DNA from: Amaricoccus macauensis
GTDB taxonomy: Bacteria; Pseudomonadota; Alphaproteobacteria; Rhodobacterales; Rhodobacteraceae
Length of the DNA: 64,000 nucleotides
Direction: 5' to 3'
Assembly: GCF_014201905.1 (NCBI RefSeq)
Contig: NZ_JACHFM010000001.1
Span: 696,994 to 760,993 of the forward strand
The notes beneath the pieces are model-generated. The model saw only the letters and a program-made list of their open reading frames with translations. It was not told the DNA's origin and made no database searches. Below are positions 9,314 to 17,074 of the stretch, piece by piece; within the stretch, counting starts at the first letter, position 1; every line of letters begins with the position of its first letter. Made by a program: the position numbers and the translations under genes.

Positions 9314-9342
9314 TTGCACCCGGACACCTTTGCGCCTATACG
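9314..9342 (+). promoter_or_regulatory. sigma70-type promoter for the rpmC-rpmD ribosomal operon
   Basis: TTGCAC at 9314-9319 and TATACG at 9337-9342 are separated by exactly 17 bases, a good housekeeping promoter in this GC-rich DNA. Transcription would start near 9349-9350, giving a leader of about 72 bases before rpmC. This explains how the ribosomal block is expressed without the usual upstream S10 genes. Confidence 0.6.
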
Positions 9343-9361
9343 GCCCGTTCACCATGGACTC

Positions 9362-9402
9362 CGCCAGAATCAGGGTGACCCAATACTGGGGGCCCTCTGG
9401 CG
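9362..9402 (+). other. leader hairpin upstream of rpmC
   Basis: CGCCAGA at 9362-9368 pairs perfectly with TCTGGCG at 9396-9402. The stem can extend, past a 4-base bulge, by GGG (9373-9375) with CCC (9393-9395). It lies between the predicted transcription start and the rpmC ribosome-binding site (AAGGA near 9412), so it is placed to affect initiation at the first gene. It does not resemble the E. coli S8 target, which is near rplE. Confidence 0.4.
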
Positions 9403-9421
9403 ATGTTGTGAAGGACGGCTC

Positions 9422-9628
9422 ATGAAAGCCCAGGACCTCCGGGACAAGACCCCGGACCAGCTGCGCGACCAGCTCGCCAGCCTCAAGAAGGAGGCCTTCA
9501 ACCTCCGCTTCCAGAAGGCCACCGGCCAGCTGGAGAATACCTCGCGCATGCAGATCGTCCGCCGGGACGCCGCGCGCGTGAAGACCATCCTGAATCAGAA
9601 GGCCGCGGCTGCGGCGGGGGAAGCCTGA
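9422..9628 (+). CDS. rpmC: 50S ribosomal protein L29
   Basis: A 68-residue two-helix protein of the large-subunit exit-tunnel rim. [14 protein letters not shown] and the [13 protein letters not shown]...[11 protein letters not shown] block are standard for L29. AAGGA sits about seven bases before the ATG. It is the first gene of this ribosomal block; in most bacteria rplP precedes it in the same operon, but here the upstream neighbour is a cytochrome c gene 251 bases away. Confidence 0.95.
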   Translation: MKAQDLRDKTPDQLRDQLASLKKEAFNLRFQKATGQLENTSRMQIVRRDAARVKTILNQKAAAAAGEA

Positions 9629-9629
9629 C

Positions 9630-9878
9630 ATGCCCAAGCGTATCCTCCAGGGCACCGTGACCAGCGACAAGAACGACCAGACGATCACCGTCCTCGTCGA
9701 GCGTCGCTTCACCCACCCGGTGATGAAGAAGACCGTGCGTAAGACCAAGAAGTATCGGGCTCACGACGCGGAGAACCAGTTCAAGGTCGGCGACAGCGTT
9801 CGCATCGTCGAATGCGCGCCGATCTCGAAGACCAAGCGCTGGACGGTCCTGACGGCGGAAGCCGCCGCCGAGGCCTGA
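9630..9878 (+). CDS. rpsQ: 30S ribosomal protein S17
   Basis: An 82-residue OB-fold protein that binds the 5' domain of 16S rRNA. The [19 protein letters not shown] start and the [18 protein letters not shown] and [11 protein letters not shown] segments are standard S17. It begins one base after the rpmC stop, so it is co-translated. Confidence 0.95.
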   Translation: MPKRILQGTVTSDKNDQTITVLVERRFTHPVMKKTVRKTKKYRAHDAENQFKVGDSVRIVECAPISKTKRWTVLTAEAAAEA

Positions 9879-9930
9879 CAGTCTTAACGAAACCGCGGGA
9901 CTCGTGCCCGCAGGTCGGGAGTAACCAAGC

Positions 9931-10299
9931 ATGATCCAGATGCAGACCAATCTGGATGTCGCTGACAACTCCGGCGCTCGCCGGGTTCAGTGCATCAAGG
10001 TCCTGGGCGGCTCGCACCGGCGCTACGCTTCCGTAGGCGACATCATCGTCGTCTCCGTGAAGGAAGCGATCCCGCGCGGCCGCGTGAAGAAGGGTGACGT
10101 CCGCAAGGCCGTCGTCGTTCGGACCGCCAAGGAAGTTCGCCGCGATGATGGCACGTCGATCCGCTTCGACCGGAACGCCGCCGTCATCCTCAACAACCAG
10201 AACGAGCCGCTCGGCACCCGTATCTTCGGGCCGGTCGTGCGCGAGCTGCGGGCGAAGAACTTCATGAAGATCATCTCCCTCGCTCCGGAGGTGCTGTGA
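9931..10299 (+). CDS. rplN: 50S ribosomal protein L14
   Basis: A 122-residue protein at the subunit interface, full length for the family. It begins [19 protein letters not shown] and ends [18 protein letters not shown], both nearly invariant. A 52-base gap with a GTCGGGAG element precedes it. The stop overlaps the rplX start by one base (TGATG). Confidence 0.97.
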   Translation: MIQMQTNLDVADNSGARRVQCIKVLGGSHRRYASVGDIIVVSVKEAIPRGRVKKGDVRKAVVVRTAKEVRRDDGTSIRFDRNAAVILNNQNEPLGTRIFGPVVRELRAKNFMKIISLAPEVL

Positions 10300-10604
10300 T
10301 GGCTGCCAAGCTCAAGAAGGGCGACAAGGTCGTCGTCATCGCCGGCAAGGACAAGGGCCGCAACGGCGAGATCACCCGCGTCCTGCCCGCTGATGGCAAG
10401 GCCGTGGTCTCGGGCGTGAACGTCGCGATCCGCCACACCAAGCAGTCGGCGCAGGGCCAGGGCGGACGTATCGCCAAGGAACTGCCGATCCAGCTCTCGA
10501 ACCTCCAGCTGCTCGACGGCAACGGCAAGGCGACCCGCGTCGGCTTCCGCATGGAGAACGGCGAGAAGATCCGCTTCGCCAAGACCACCGGGGAGGCGAT
10601 CTGA
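10299..10604 (+). CDS. rplX: 50S ribosomal protein L24
   Basis: A 101-residue KOW-domain assembly initiator of the 50S subunit. [20 protein letters not shown] is the KOW motif, followed by [18 protein letters not shown] at 10299 overlaps the rplN stop, and a GTG three bases earlier is the less likely alternative. The stop again overlaps rplE by one base. Confidence 0.96.
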   Translation: MAAKLKKGDKVVVIAGKDKGRNGEITRVLPADGKAVVSGVNVAIRHTKQSAQGQGGRIAKELPIQLSNLQLLDGNGKATRVGFRMENGEKIRFAKTTGEAI

Positions 10605-11164
10605 TGCTCGACGCAACCGACTACACCCCGCGCCTTCAGACGCAGTACCGGGACACCATCCGGGCGGCGATGAAGGAAGAGTTCTCCTACAAGAACGACA
10701 TGCAGATCCCGCGTCTGGACAAGATCGTCCTGAACATGGGCGTCGGCGAAGCCACCTCCGACACCAAGAAGGTGCGGTCAGCCGCCGAGGATCTGGCGCA
10801 GATCGCCGGCCAGAAGGTCGTCGTCACCAAGGCGAAGAACTCGATTGCCGGTTTCAAGCTGCGCGAACTGATGCCGATCGGCGTCAAGGTCACGCTGCGC
10901 CGTGACCGGATGTACGAGTTCCTCGACCGTCTCGTGACCGTGGCCCTGCCGCGCGTCCGCGACTTCCGTGGCGTCAATCCGAAGAGCTTCGACGGCCGTG
11001 GCAACTACGCCATGGGCCTGAAGGAGCACATTGTGTTCCCCGAGATCAACTTCGACAAGATCGAACAGGTCTGGGGCATGGACATCGTGATCTGCACCAC
11101 CGCACAGACCGACGCCGAGGCGAAGGCGCTCCTGAAGCACTTCAACCTGCCGTTCACGGCCTGA
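10604..11164 (+). CDS. rplE: 50S ribosomal protein L5
   Basis: A 186-residue 5S rRNA-binding protein. [35 protein letters not shown] (with Gln before it), [20 protein letters not shown] and [11 protein letters not shown] are family signatures and the length is standard. Its start is fused to the rplX stop (TGATG), so the ratio of the two is probably fixed by coupling. Confidence 0.97.
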   Translation: MLDATDYTPRLQTQYRDTIRAAMKEEFSYKNDMQIPRLDKIVLNMGVGEATSDTKKVRSAAEDLAQIAGQKVVVTKAKNSIAGFKLRELMPIGVKVTLRRDRMYEFLDRLVTVALPRVRDFRGVNPKSFDGRGNYAMGLKEHIVFPEINFDKIEQVWGMDIVICTTAQTDAEAKALLKHFNLPFTA

Positions 11165-11183
11165 GCGCGGGGGAGAAAGACAT

Positions 11184-11489
11184 ATGGCAAAGATTAGCAT
11201 GGTCGAGCGCCAGAAGAAGCGGGTCGCGATGGTGGACAAGTTCGCCGCCAAGCGTGCCGAGCTGAAGGCGATCGCCCGCGACGAGAGCCGCCCGATGGAA
11301 GAGCGCTTCAAGGCGCAGCTGAAGCTTGCGAAGCTGCCGCGCAACTCCTCGGCGACGCGCCTGCACAACCGCTGCGAAGTGACGGGCCGTCCCCGCGCTT
11401 ACTACCGCAAGCTGAAGATGTCCCGTATCGCGCTGCGTGACCTGGCCTCGAAGGGCCAGATCCCGGGCATGGTCAAGTCGTCCTGGTAA
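11184..11489 (+). CDS. rpsN: 30S ribosomal protein S14, zinc-free form
   Basis: A 101-residue S14 of the long, zinc-independent type: [20 protein letters not shown] at the N-terminus and [16 protein letters not shown]-like text ([20 protein letters not shown]) with a single cysteine, so the CXXC pairs of the zinc form are absent. GGGGGAGAAAG precedes the ATG. Confidence 0.96.
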   Translation: MAKISMVERQKKRVAMVDKFAAKRAELKAIARDESRPMEERFKAQLKLAKLPRNSSATRLHNRCEVTGRPRAYYRKLKMSRIALRDLASKGQIPGMVKSSW

Positions 11490-11502
11490 GGGGAGGTCAC
11501 AA

Positions 11503-11901
11503 ATGTCGATGAACGATCCCCTGGGCGATATGCTCACCCGTATCCGCAACGCCTCGATGCGCGGCAAGTCCACGGTCCGTACGCCCGCCTCGAAGATCCG
11601 CGCATGGGTCCTCGATGTGCTGAAGTCCGAGGGCTACATCCGCGGCTACGCGGAGGCCACCTCCGCGCGCGGCCTGCCCGAGCTCGAGATCGAGCTGAAG
11701 TACTTCGACGGCGCCCCCGTCATCCGCGAGCTGAAGCGCGTGTCCACTCCGGGCCGTCGCGTCTACTCCGGCGTGAGGGGCATTCCGCAGGTCCGTCAGG
11801 GCCTCGGTGTCGCCATCGTTTCGACTCCGAAAGGCGTCATGTCCGACGCGCAGGCCCGCTCCGCCAACGTTGGCGGTGAGGTCCTCTGCACCGTGTTCTG
11901 A
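11503..11901 (+). CDS. rpsH: 30S ribosomal protein S8
   Basis: A 132-residue central-domain 16S rRNA binder. [17 protein letters not shown] at the start, and [11 protein letters not shown] and [20 protein letters not shown] near the end, are typical. The start at 11503 has GGGGAGG seven bases upstream; a longer in-frame reading back into rpsN is not supported. In many bacteria S8 represses this operon by binding the rplE region; I did not verify such a site here. Confidence 0.96.
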   Translation: MSMNDPLGDMLTRIRNASMRGKSTVRTPASKIRAWVLDVLKSEGYIRGYAEATSARGLPELEIELKYFDGAPVIRELKRVSTPGRRVYSGVRGIPQVRQGLGVAIVSTPKGVMSDAQARSANVGGEVLCTVF

Positions 11902-11911
11902 GGAGGGTCCA

Positions 11912-12445
11912 ATGTCTCGTATCGGCAAGAGGCCCATCACGGTTCCGGGCGATGTGACCGCCACGGTGTCGGGCCAGAAGGTTTCGGTGAAGGGTCCGAA
12001 GGGTACCCGCGAATTCACCGCGACCGACGATGTCACGATTGCGCTCGAGGATGGCGCCATCACCGTGAAGCCGCGGGGGCTCTCCAAGCGCGCCCGTCAG
12101 CAGTGGGGCATGTCCCGGACCCAGGTCGAGAACCTGGTGACGGGCGTCACCACCGGCTTCAAGAAGGAGATGGAAATCAACGGCGTCGGCTACCGCGCGT
12201 CGGTTCAGGGCAAGGTCCTGAAGCTCCAGCTCGGCTACAGCCACGACGTCGACTTCGCGATCCCCGAGGGCGTTACCGTCACCACGCCGAAGCCCACGGA
12301 AATCATCGTCGAGGGCATCGACCAGCAGATCGTCGGCCAGGTTGCGGCCAACATCCGCGAGTGGCGGAAGCCGGAGCCCTACAAGGGCAAGGGAATCAAG
12401 TACAAGAGCGAATTCATCTTCCGCAAGGAAGGGAAGAAGAAGTAG
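11912..12445 (+). CDS. rplF: 50S ribosomal protein L6
   Basis: A 177-residue protein made of two repeated domains near the factor-binding site. It begins MSRIGKRPI and contains [19 protein letters not shown] and the C-terminal [20 protein letters not shown] signature. AGGAGGG with four bases to the ATG is a strong ribosome-binding site. Confidence 0.97.
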   Translation: MSRIGKRPITVPGDVTATVSGQKVSVKGPKGTREFTATDDVTIALEDGAITVKPRGLSKRARQQWGMSRTQVENLVTGVTTGFKKEMEINGVGYRASVQGKVLKLQLGYSHDVDFAIPEGVTVTTPKPTEIIVEGIDQQIVGQVAANIREWRKPEPYKGKGIKYKSEFIFRKEGKKK

Positions 12446-12457
12446 GGGGCGCACATC

Positions 12458-12817
12458 ATGGCGAACAGCAAGCGTGACCTGTTCCAGAAGCGCCGCCAGC
12501 GCGTCCGGAACCACTTGCGGAAGGTGTCGGGCGATCGCCCGCGCCTCTCCGTTCATCGGTCCTCGAAGAACATTTCCGTCCAGCTGATCGACGACGCTCA
12601 GGGCCGTACCCTGGCCGCCGCCTCGACGCTGGAGAAGGATCTGGGCCTCAAGGGCAAGAACAACAAGGAAGCCGCGGCCCGGGTCGGTGCCGAGATTGCA
12701 GCGCGTGCCAAGGCCGCGGGCATCGAGGAGGTCGTGTTCGACCGCGGCGGGTTCCTGTTTCACGGCAAGGTCAAGGCTCTCGCCGACGCCGCCCGTGAAG
12801 CCGGCCTGAAGTTCTGA
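12458..12817 (+). CDS. rplR: 50S ribosomal protein L18
   Basis: A 119-residue 5S rRNA-binding protein. The basic start [39 protein letters not shown], and the closing [20 protein letters not shown] are standard. It lies 12 bases after rplF. Confidence 0.96.
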   Translation: MANSKRDLFQKRRQRVRNHLRKVSGDRPRLSVHRSSKNISVQLIDDAQGRTLAAASTLEKDLGLKGKNNKEAAARVGAEIAARAKAAGIEEVVFDRGGFLFHGKVKALADAAREAGLKF

Positions 12818-12827
12818 GGAGACGGGA

Positions 12828-13412
12828 ATGGCAAGGGAAGACAACCGCGGCGGTCGCCGCGACCGGGACGAGAACCCGGAATTCGCCGACCGTCTCGTCG
12901 CGATCAACCGCGTGTCCAAGACGGTGAAGGGCGGCAAGCGCTTCGGTTTCGCGGCGCTCGTCGTCGTCGGTGACCAGAAGGGCCGCGTCGGCTACGGCAA
13001 GGGCAAGGCCCGCGAAGTACCCGAGGCGATCCGCAAGGCCACCGAACAGGCCAAGCGGCAGATGATCCGCGTGCCGCTCCGCGAGGGCCGGACCCTGCAC
13101 CACGACATGAACGGCCGCCACGGCGCCGGCAAGGTTGTGATGCGGTCGGCGCCCGCGGGTACCGGCATCATCGCCGGCGGCCCGATGCGTGCCGTCTTCG
13201 AGATGCTCGGCGTGCACGACGTGGTGGCGAAGTCGCTGGGGTCGCAGAACCCTTACAACATGATCCGCGCCACGATCGACGGCCTTCAGCACGAGCAGAG
13301 CCCCCGCATGGTGGCTCAGCGCCGTGGCAAGAAGGTTGCCGACATCCTGCCCAAGACCGCCGAGACCGCGCCCGTCGAGGCGCCGGCCGAAGCGCCTGCC
13401 GCGGAGGCCTGA
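12828..13412 (+). CDS. rpsE: 30S ribosomal protein S5
   Basis: A 194-residue decoding-fidelity protein. [32 protein letters not shown] and [18 protein letters not shown] are S5 signatures. The last 20 or so residues form an Ala/Pro/Glu-rich tail beyond the conserved domain, common in alphaproteobacteria. GAGACGGG precedes the ATG and the stop is two bases before rpmD. Confidence 0.97.
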   Translation: MAREDNRGGRRDRDENPEFADRLVAINRVSKTVKGGKRFGFAALVVVGDQKGRVGYGKGKAREVPEAIRKATEQAKRQMIRVPLREGRTLHHDMNGRHGAGKVVMRSAPAGTGIIAGGPMRAVFEMLGVHDVVAKSLGSQNPYNMIRATIDGLQHEQSPRMVAQRRGKKVADILPKTAETAPVEAPAEAPAAEA

Positions 13413-13414
13413 GC

Positions 13415-13600
13415 ATGGCAACCATCGTCGTCAAGCAGATCGGCTCGCCGATCCGCCGCCCGGCCGTTCAGCGCCAGACGCTGATCGGCCTCGGCCTCAA
13501 CAAGATGCACAAGACCCGGGAACTCCCCGACACGCCGTCGATCCGCGGCATGGTCGCGGCGATCCCGCATCTCGTGGAGATCATCGAGGAGCGCGCCTGA
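13415..13600 (+). CDS. rpmD: 50S ribosomal protein L30
   Basis: A 61-residue single-domain protein. [13 protein letters not shown] and [22 protein letters not shown] match L30. It is the last ribosomal gene here: a terminator follows within 30 bases, where most relatives continue with rplO, secY and adk. Confidence 0.95.
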   Translation: MATIVVKQIGSPIRRPAVQRQTLIGLGLNKMHKTRELPDTPSIRGMVAAIPHLVEIIEERA

Positions 13601-13626
13601 GGCGCCGCACTCGCAAGGAAGTCAGA

Positions 13627-13665
13627 GGAGCCCCGGACCAACAGGTCCGGGGCTCCTTCTTTTTT
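13627..13665 (+). terminator. strong intrinsic terminator after rpmD
   Basis: A perfect 13-bp stem, GGAGCCCCGGACC (13627-13639) with its complement at 13644-13656, encloses the tetraloop AACA. It is followed at once by TTCTTTTTT. This is the clearest Rho-independent terminator in the window and ends the rpmC-rpmD transcript. It lies between convergent genes and may also limit read-through from the minus-strand peptidase gene. Confidence 0.92.
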
Positions 13666-13716
13666 GCGGACTCAAGGCCCCCGAACTCCCGCTGTCGCGG
13701 CCGGGGCGCTCCGCCG

Positions 13717-14898
13717 TCACTCCTGCAGTCGGTTGTACTTGCGCAGCGCTTCCTGAAGCCGGTCGTGGGGAATCGCGAAGGAGACGTTGTCGTCGCGGCC
13801 CTTCATCGTCTCGGCGGCGACCATGGCATTGATGATCGCCTCCTCCGTCGCGTCGACAGTGGCGTGGAAGATCGGACCCATGTTGTCGTTCGACACCATC
13901 TCCATCGTCGTGCTTTTCTCGCGGCTGAAGGCCTCGGGGTTGCCGGTCGAGAACGCGATGAAGATGTCGCCGCTGCCATTGCCGCCGTAGCCGCCCGTTT
14001 TCGCGATGCCGAGTGGCACGCGCCGCGCCAGTCGCTTCAGCTGATGCGGCAGGAGCGGCGCGTCGGTTGCCACGACCACGATGATCGAGCCGGCCTCGTC
14101 GCGCTTCCAGGAAACGTCTGGCATGAGGTCGGTGATCTCGCGACCGACCGGCACACCGGCGACGATCAGGTCCGCGCGGGTGCCGAAGTTGCCCTGCACC
14201 AGGACTCCGACCGTGTAGCCGCCGTCCTCCGCGCTCAGCTTTCGCGAGGCGGTGCCGGTGCCGCCCTTGAAGTTGAAGAGGTTCATGCCGGTGCCACCGC
14301 CGACGTTGCCCTCGGCGATCGGACCGGAAGCCGCAGTGTCGAGCGCCTGATAGGTGTGCTCCTTCGTCACGTGCATGCCGTTGATGTCGTTCAGGATGCC
14401 GTCCCAGGTCTCGGCGACGACCGGCAGCCGCCAGTAGAGGTCGCGGAAGAACGGCCCCATCATGTTGTTGTCGGCCTCCCACGACACCACGGAGTCGCGG
14501 ACGACGCCGACACTGTGGGTGTTCGTGATCATGACCGGCCCCTCGAGAAAGCCGCTTTCCTCGACCCAGGTCGTTCCGGTCATCTCGCCGTTGCCGTTCA
14601 GCGAGTACCAGCCGGCAAACACCGGGTTGAAGGTCCGGCCGCGCGGCAGGATCGCCGTCACCCCGGTGCGGATCGGGCCCTTGCCAACCTCGATCGGCCC
14701 CTCACCCTCGATGATCGTCGAATAGCCGACGGTGAGGCCCGCGACGTCGGTGATCGCGTTGTTTGGGCCGGGTTCGCCGGTGAAGGGGATCCCGAGATCG
14801 CGCGCCCGTGGCTTCTCCTCGCCCGAGGCTGCCCCCGCCGCCCCCACCAGAAGTGCGGCGGCACCCGCCGCCCCGATCAGCGATCTCAGTACGGACAT
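13717..14898 (-). CDS. P1 family peptidase (DmpA/ L-aminopeptidase D-Ala-esterase type), secreted
   Basis: A 393-residue protein with a signal peptide (about residues 1-24, ending GAASG) and a DmpA/P1 fold. Members self-cleave into two subunits before a catalytic serine; the likely site is GNGSGDIFIAFST (Gly-Ser around residue 305). TNTHSVGVVRDS and GNVGGGTGM are further family motifs. They release N-terminal residues from peptides or amides; the natural substrate is unknown. The start at 14898 has GGAGG upstream and begins the signal peptide; the reading frame stays open far upstream but that part looks non-coding. It converges on the ribosomal operon. Confidence 0.88.
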   Translation of the reverse strand: MSVLRSLIGAAGAAALLVGAAGAASGEEKPRARDLGIPFTGEPGPNNAITDVAGLTVGYSTIIEGEGPIEVGKGPIRTGVTAILPRGRTFNPVFAGWYSLNGNGEMTGTTWVEESGFLEGPVMITNTHSVGVVRDSVVSWEADNNMMGPFFRDLYWRLPVVAETWDGILNDINGMHVTKEHTYQALDTAASGPIAEGNVGGGTGMNLFNFKGGTGTASRKLSAEDGGYTVGVLVQGNFGTRADLIVAGVPVGREITDLMPDVSWKRDEAGSIIVVVATDAPLLPHQLKRLARRVPLGIAKTGGYGGNGSGDIFIAFSTGNPEAFSREKSTTMEMVSNDNMGPIFHATVDATEEAIINAMVAAETMKGRDDNVSFAIPHDRLQEALRKYNRLQE

Positions 14899-15328
14899 AA
14901 ACGTTTTTCCTCCCTGGCCGAGTTCGGGTTTCCCCGGGTACGGGATCACTCTACACAGACGAATTCCGCGCTGGCCAGAGACAATTGCGACGCTGTGTCG
15001 CAGGCATGCCGAGCCGAACCGGCGCATGCCCGTCAGCTCCCAGCTACATCTGCGCGCGATATAATCCGGCGTGATTTCATACGGTTGTGACCCGACCGAT
15101 ATGGTCGATCCGGCGGCGCAACGCTGCGCCGCTGCGCCTTCCCAAGACTCTGCAACAGCGATCAGTTTTCGCTGATATTTTCCGACGCCAGTTCGTCGCC
15201 GAACTCGCCCGCGATCGCCGCCACAACCGCGTCGGTCACCGCATGGAGGTCGGCTCCCCGCGCCTCGGGCACGCGGAGTATGGCATGACCGGCACGCCGC
15301 CAGAGCGCTTCTCAGTCCCGTCCCACCC
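14899..15328. other. 430-base non-coding gap between two minus-strand genes
   Basis: No complete gene is convincing here. It contains a perfect 8-bp hairpin at 15113-15132 (GCGGCGCA, loop ACGC, TGCGCCGC), a smaller one at about 15103-15117 around GACCGATATGGTC, and a short minus-strand reading frame at 15162-15311 described separately. The promoter of the P1 peptidase gene should lie in the 14900-15100 part, but I could not name one confidently. Confidence 0.5.
15162..15311 (-). pseudogene. possible remnant reading frame of 49 codons
   Basis: On the minus strand an open frame runs from a TGA at 15314-15312 to a TGA at 15164-15162, with a plausible protein texture (RVPEARGADLHAVTD then VVAAIAGEFGDEL). 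The only in-frame start is GTG at 15272, giving 36 residues, and no ribosome-binding site is obvious. It may be the tail of a decayed gene or chance in GC-rich DNA. I recognise no family. Confidence 0.15.
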
Positions 15329-16942
15329 TCACAACCCCGCCGCCACGGTTCGCAGCGGCCCCTTCTGGATCTTGCCCGTGGAGGTTTTCGGAACCTCGCC
15401 GAAGACCACATGACGCGGCGCCTTGAAGTGCGCCATGCGCTCGCGGCAGAACGCGATCAACTCCGCCTCCGTCGCCTCGGCCCCGGGCTTCAGCTCGATG
15501 AAGGCGCAGGGCGTCTCGCCCCACTTCTCGTCCGGCCGCGCCACCACCGCGGCGATCGCCACCGCCGGATGGGCGTGCAGCACGTCCTCCACCTCGATCG
15601 ACGAGATGTTCTCGCCGCCCGAGATGATGATGTCCTTGGACCGGTCCTTGAGCTGGAGATAGCCATCGGGATGGATCACCCCGAGGTCGCCCGAATGGAA
15701 CCAGCCGCCCGCGAACGCCTTCTCCGTCGCCGCCTTGTCCTTCAGGTAGCCCTTCATGACGATGTTGCCGCGGAACATCACCTCGCCAAGCGTCTGGCCG
15801 TCAGCGGGCACCGGCTGCATGGTCTCGGGATCGGCCGCCATGATCGCGTCCTCGAGCAGGTACGCGACCCCCTGCCGCGACTTCAGCGCCGCCTGCTCGG
15901 TGATCGGCAGATCATTCCACTCCACGTGCCAGGCACAGGCGGTCGCTGGCCCGTAGACCTCCGTCAGGCCGTAGACGTGCGTCACGTCGAACCCCCTCTC
16001 CTGCATCGACTGCAGCACGGCCGCGGGCGGCGGCGCGGCGGCGGTCATCACCCGGCAGGTGTGGGAGAACGCGCGCGCGTCGGCGCCCGCATGAATCATG
16101 AAGCCGAGCACGATCGGCGCGCCGCAGAGATGATCGACCCCGTCGTCAGCGATCGCGTCATAGATCGCCTTCGGCGTGACCTTGCGCAGACAGACGTTGG
16201 TGCCGGCCTTCGCGGCGATCGTCCAGGGGAAGCACCAGCCGTTGCAGTGGAACATCGGCAGCGTCCAGAGATAGGTCGGATGCTGCCCCATGTTCCATTC
16301 GATGGTGTTGCCCACCGCGTTCAGGAACGCGCCCCGGTGATGATAGACCACGCCCTTGGGATCGCCCGTCGTGCCGGAAGTGTAGTTGATGGCGATCGCG
16401 TCCCACTCGTCCGCCGGTCCGCTGCCCGCAAAATCCGGATCGCCGGTGCCGAGGAACGCCTCGTAGTCCATGCCCCCGAGCAACTCGCCCCCCGTCGCGG
16501 CCGGGTCGTCGATGTCGATCACCAGCGGCTGGCGGCTCGCCTGCGCCAGCGCCGCCTTCACCACATCGGAAAACTCCCGGTCGGTGATCAGGATGCGCGC
16601 CTCCGCATGGTCGAGGATGTAGCCGATCGTCCGGGCGTCGAGCCGGCAGTTGATGGCATTGAGCACGCCCCCCGCCAGCGGCACGCCGAAATGCGCCTCG
16701 TAGAGCTCCGGCGTGTTGGTGGCGATGACGGCCACGGTCTCGCCGGGTTCGAGCCCCGCGCCGATCAGCGCCGACGCCAGCCGGCGGCACCGCGCGTCGG
16801 TCTCGGCCCACGTGCGGCGCACGTCGCCATAGACGATCGCCGGCCGCTCGGGATAGACCGCCGCCGCCTTGGCCAGAAAGCCCACCGGCGAGAGCGGCAC
16901 GTGGTTGGCGGGCGTCTTCGGCAGATCGGCATGAGCGTGCAT
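15329..16942 (-). CDS. AMP-forming acyl-CoA synthetase
   Basis: A 537-residue ANL-superfamily enzyme that activates a carboxylic acid with ATP and joins it to CoA. NYTSGTTGDPKG (about residue 187) is the P-loop motif, THVYGLTEVYGP (about 325) the A5 region, GWFHSGDLGVIHPDGY (about 410) the ribose-binding Asp motif, DRSKDIIISGGENIS the hinge, and PKTSTGKIQK near the end carries the catalytic lysine. The layout resembles fatty-acid/medium-chain acyl-CoA ligases; the substrate cannot be told. The start at 16942 was chosen at MHAHADLP because sequence further upstream lacks family similarity. Confidence 0.9.
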   Translation of the reverse strand: MHAHADLPKTPANHVPLSPVGFLAKAAAVYPERPAIVYGDVRRTWAETDARCRRLASALIGAGLEPGETVAVIATNTPELYEAHFGVPLAGGVLNAINCRLDARTIGYILDHAEARILITDREFSDVVKAALAQASRQPLVIDIDDPAATGGELLGGMDYEAFLGTGDPDFAGSGPADEWDAIAINYTSGTTGDPKGVVYHHRGAFLNAVGNTIEWNMGQHPTYLWTLPMFHCNGWCFPWTIAAKAGTNVCLRKVTPKAIYDAIADDGVDHLCGAPIVLGFMIHAGADARAFSHTCRVMTAAAPPPAAVLQSMQERGFDVTHVYGLTEVYGPATACAWHVEWNDLPITEQAALKSRQGVAYLLEDAIMAADPETMQPVPADGQTLGEVMFRGNIVMKGYLKDKAATEKAFAGGWFHSGDLGVIHPDGYLQLKDRSKDIIISGGENISSIEVEDVLHAHPAVAIAAVVARPDEKWGETPCAFIELKPGAEATEAELIAFCRERMAHFKAPRHVVFGEVPKTSTGKIQKGPLRTVAAGL

Positions 16943-17074
16943 CGTCAGGTCCTCCCCCGGGAACGTAACGAAGCTAGCCCCGCACGCCATGTTTGAGCAA
17001 CGGCCTGCTGCCGTGCCGCGGGCGCATTCCGCACGCACCGCGACCAGAGCCGCGCCGTTCCGGGCTTGACGCGG

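Noticed and set aside
15087-15413. A 108-codon plus-strand frame in the gap after the P1 peptidase
   Set aside because: It has no ribosome-binding site, its last part lies antisense to the acyl-CoA synthetase, and its composition is shadow-like.
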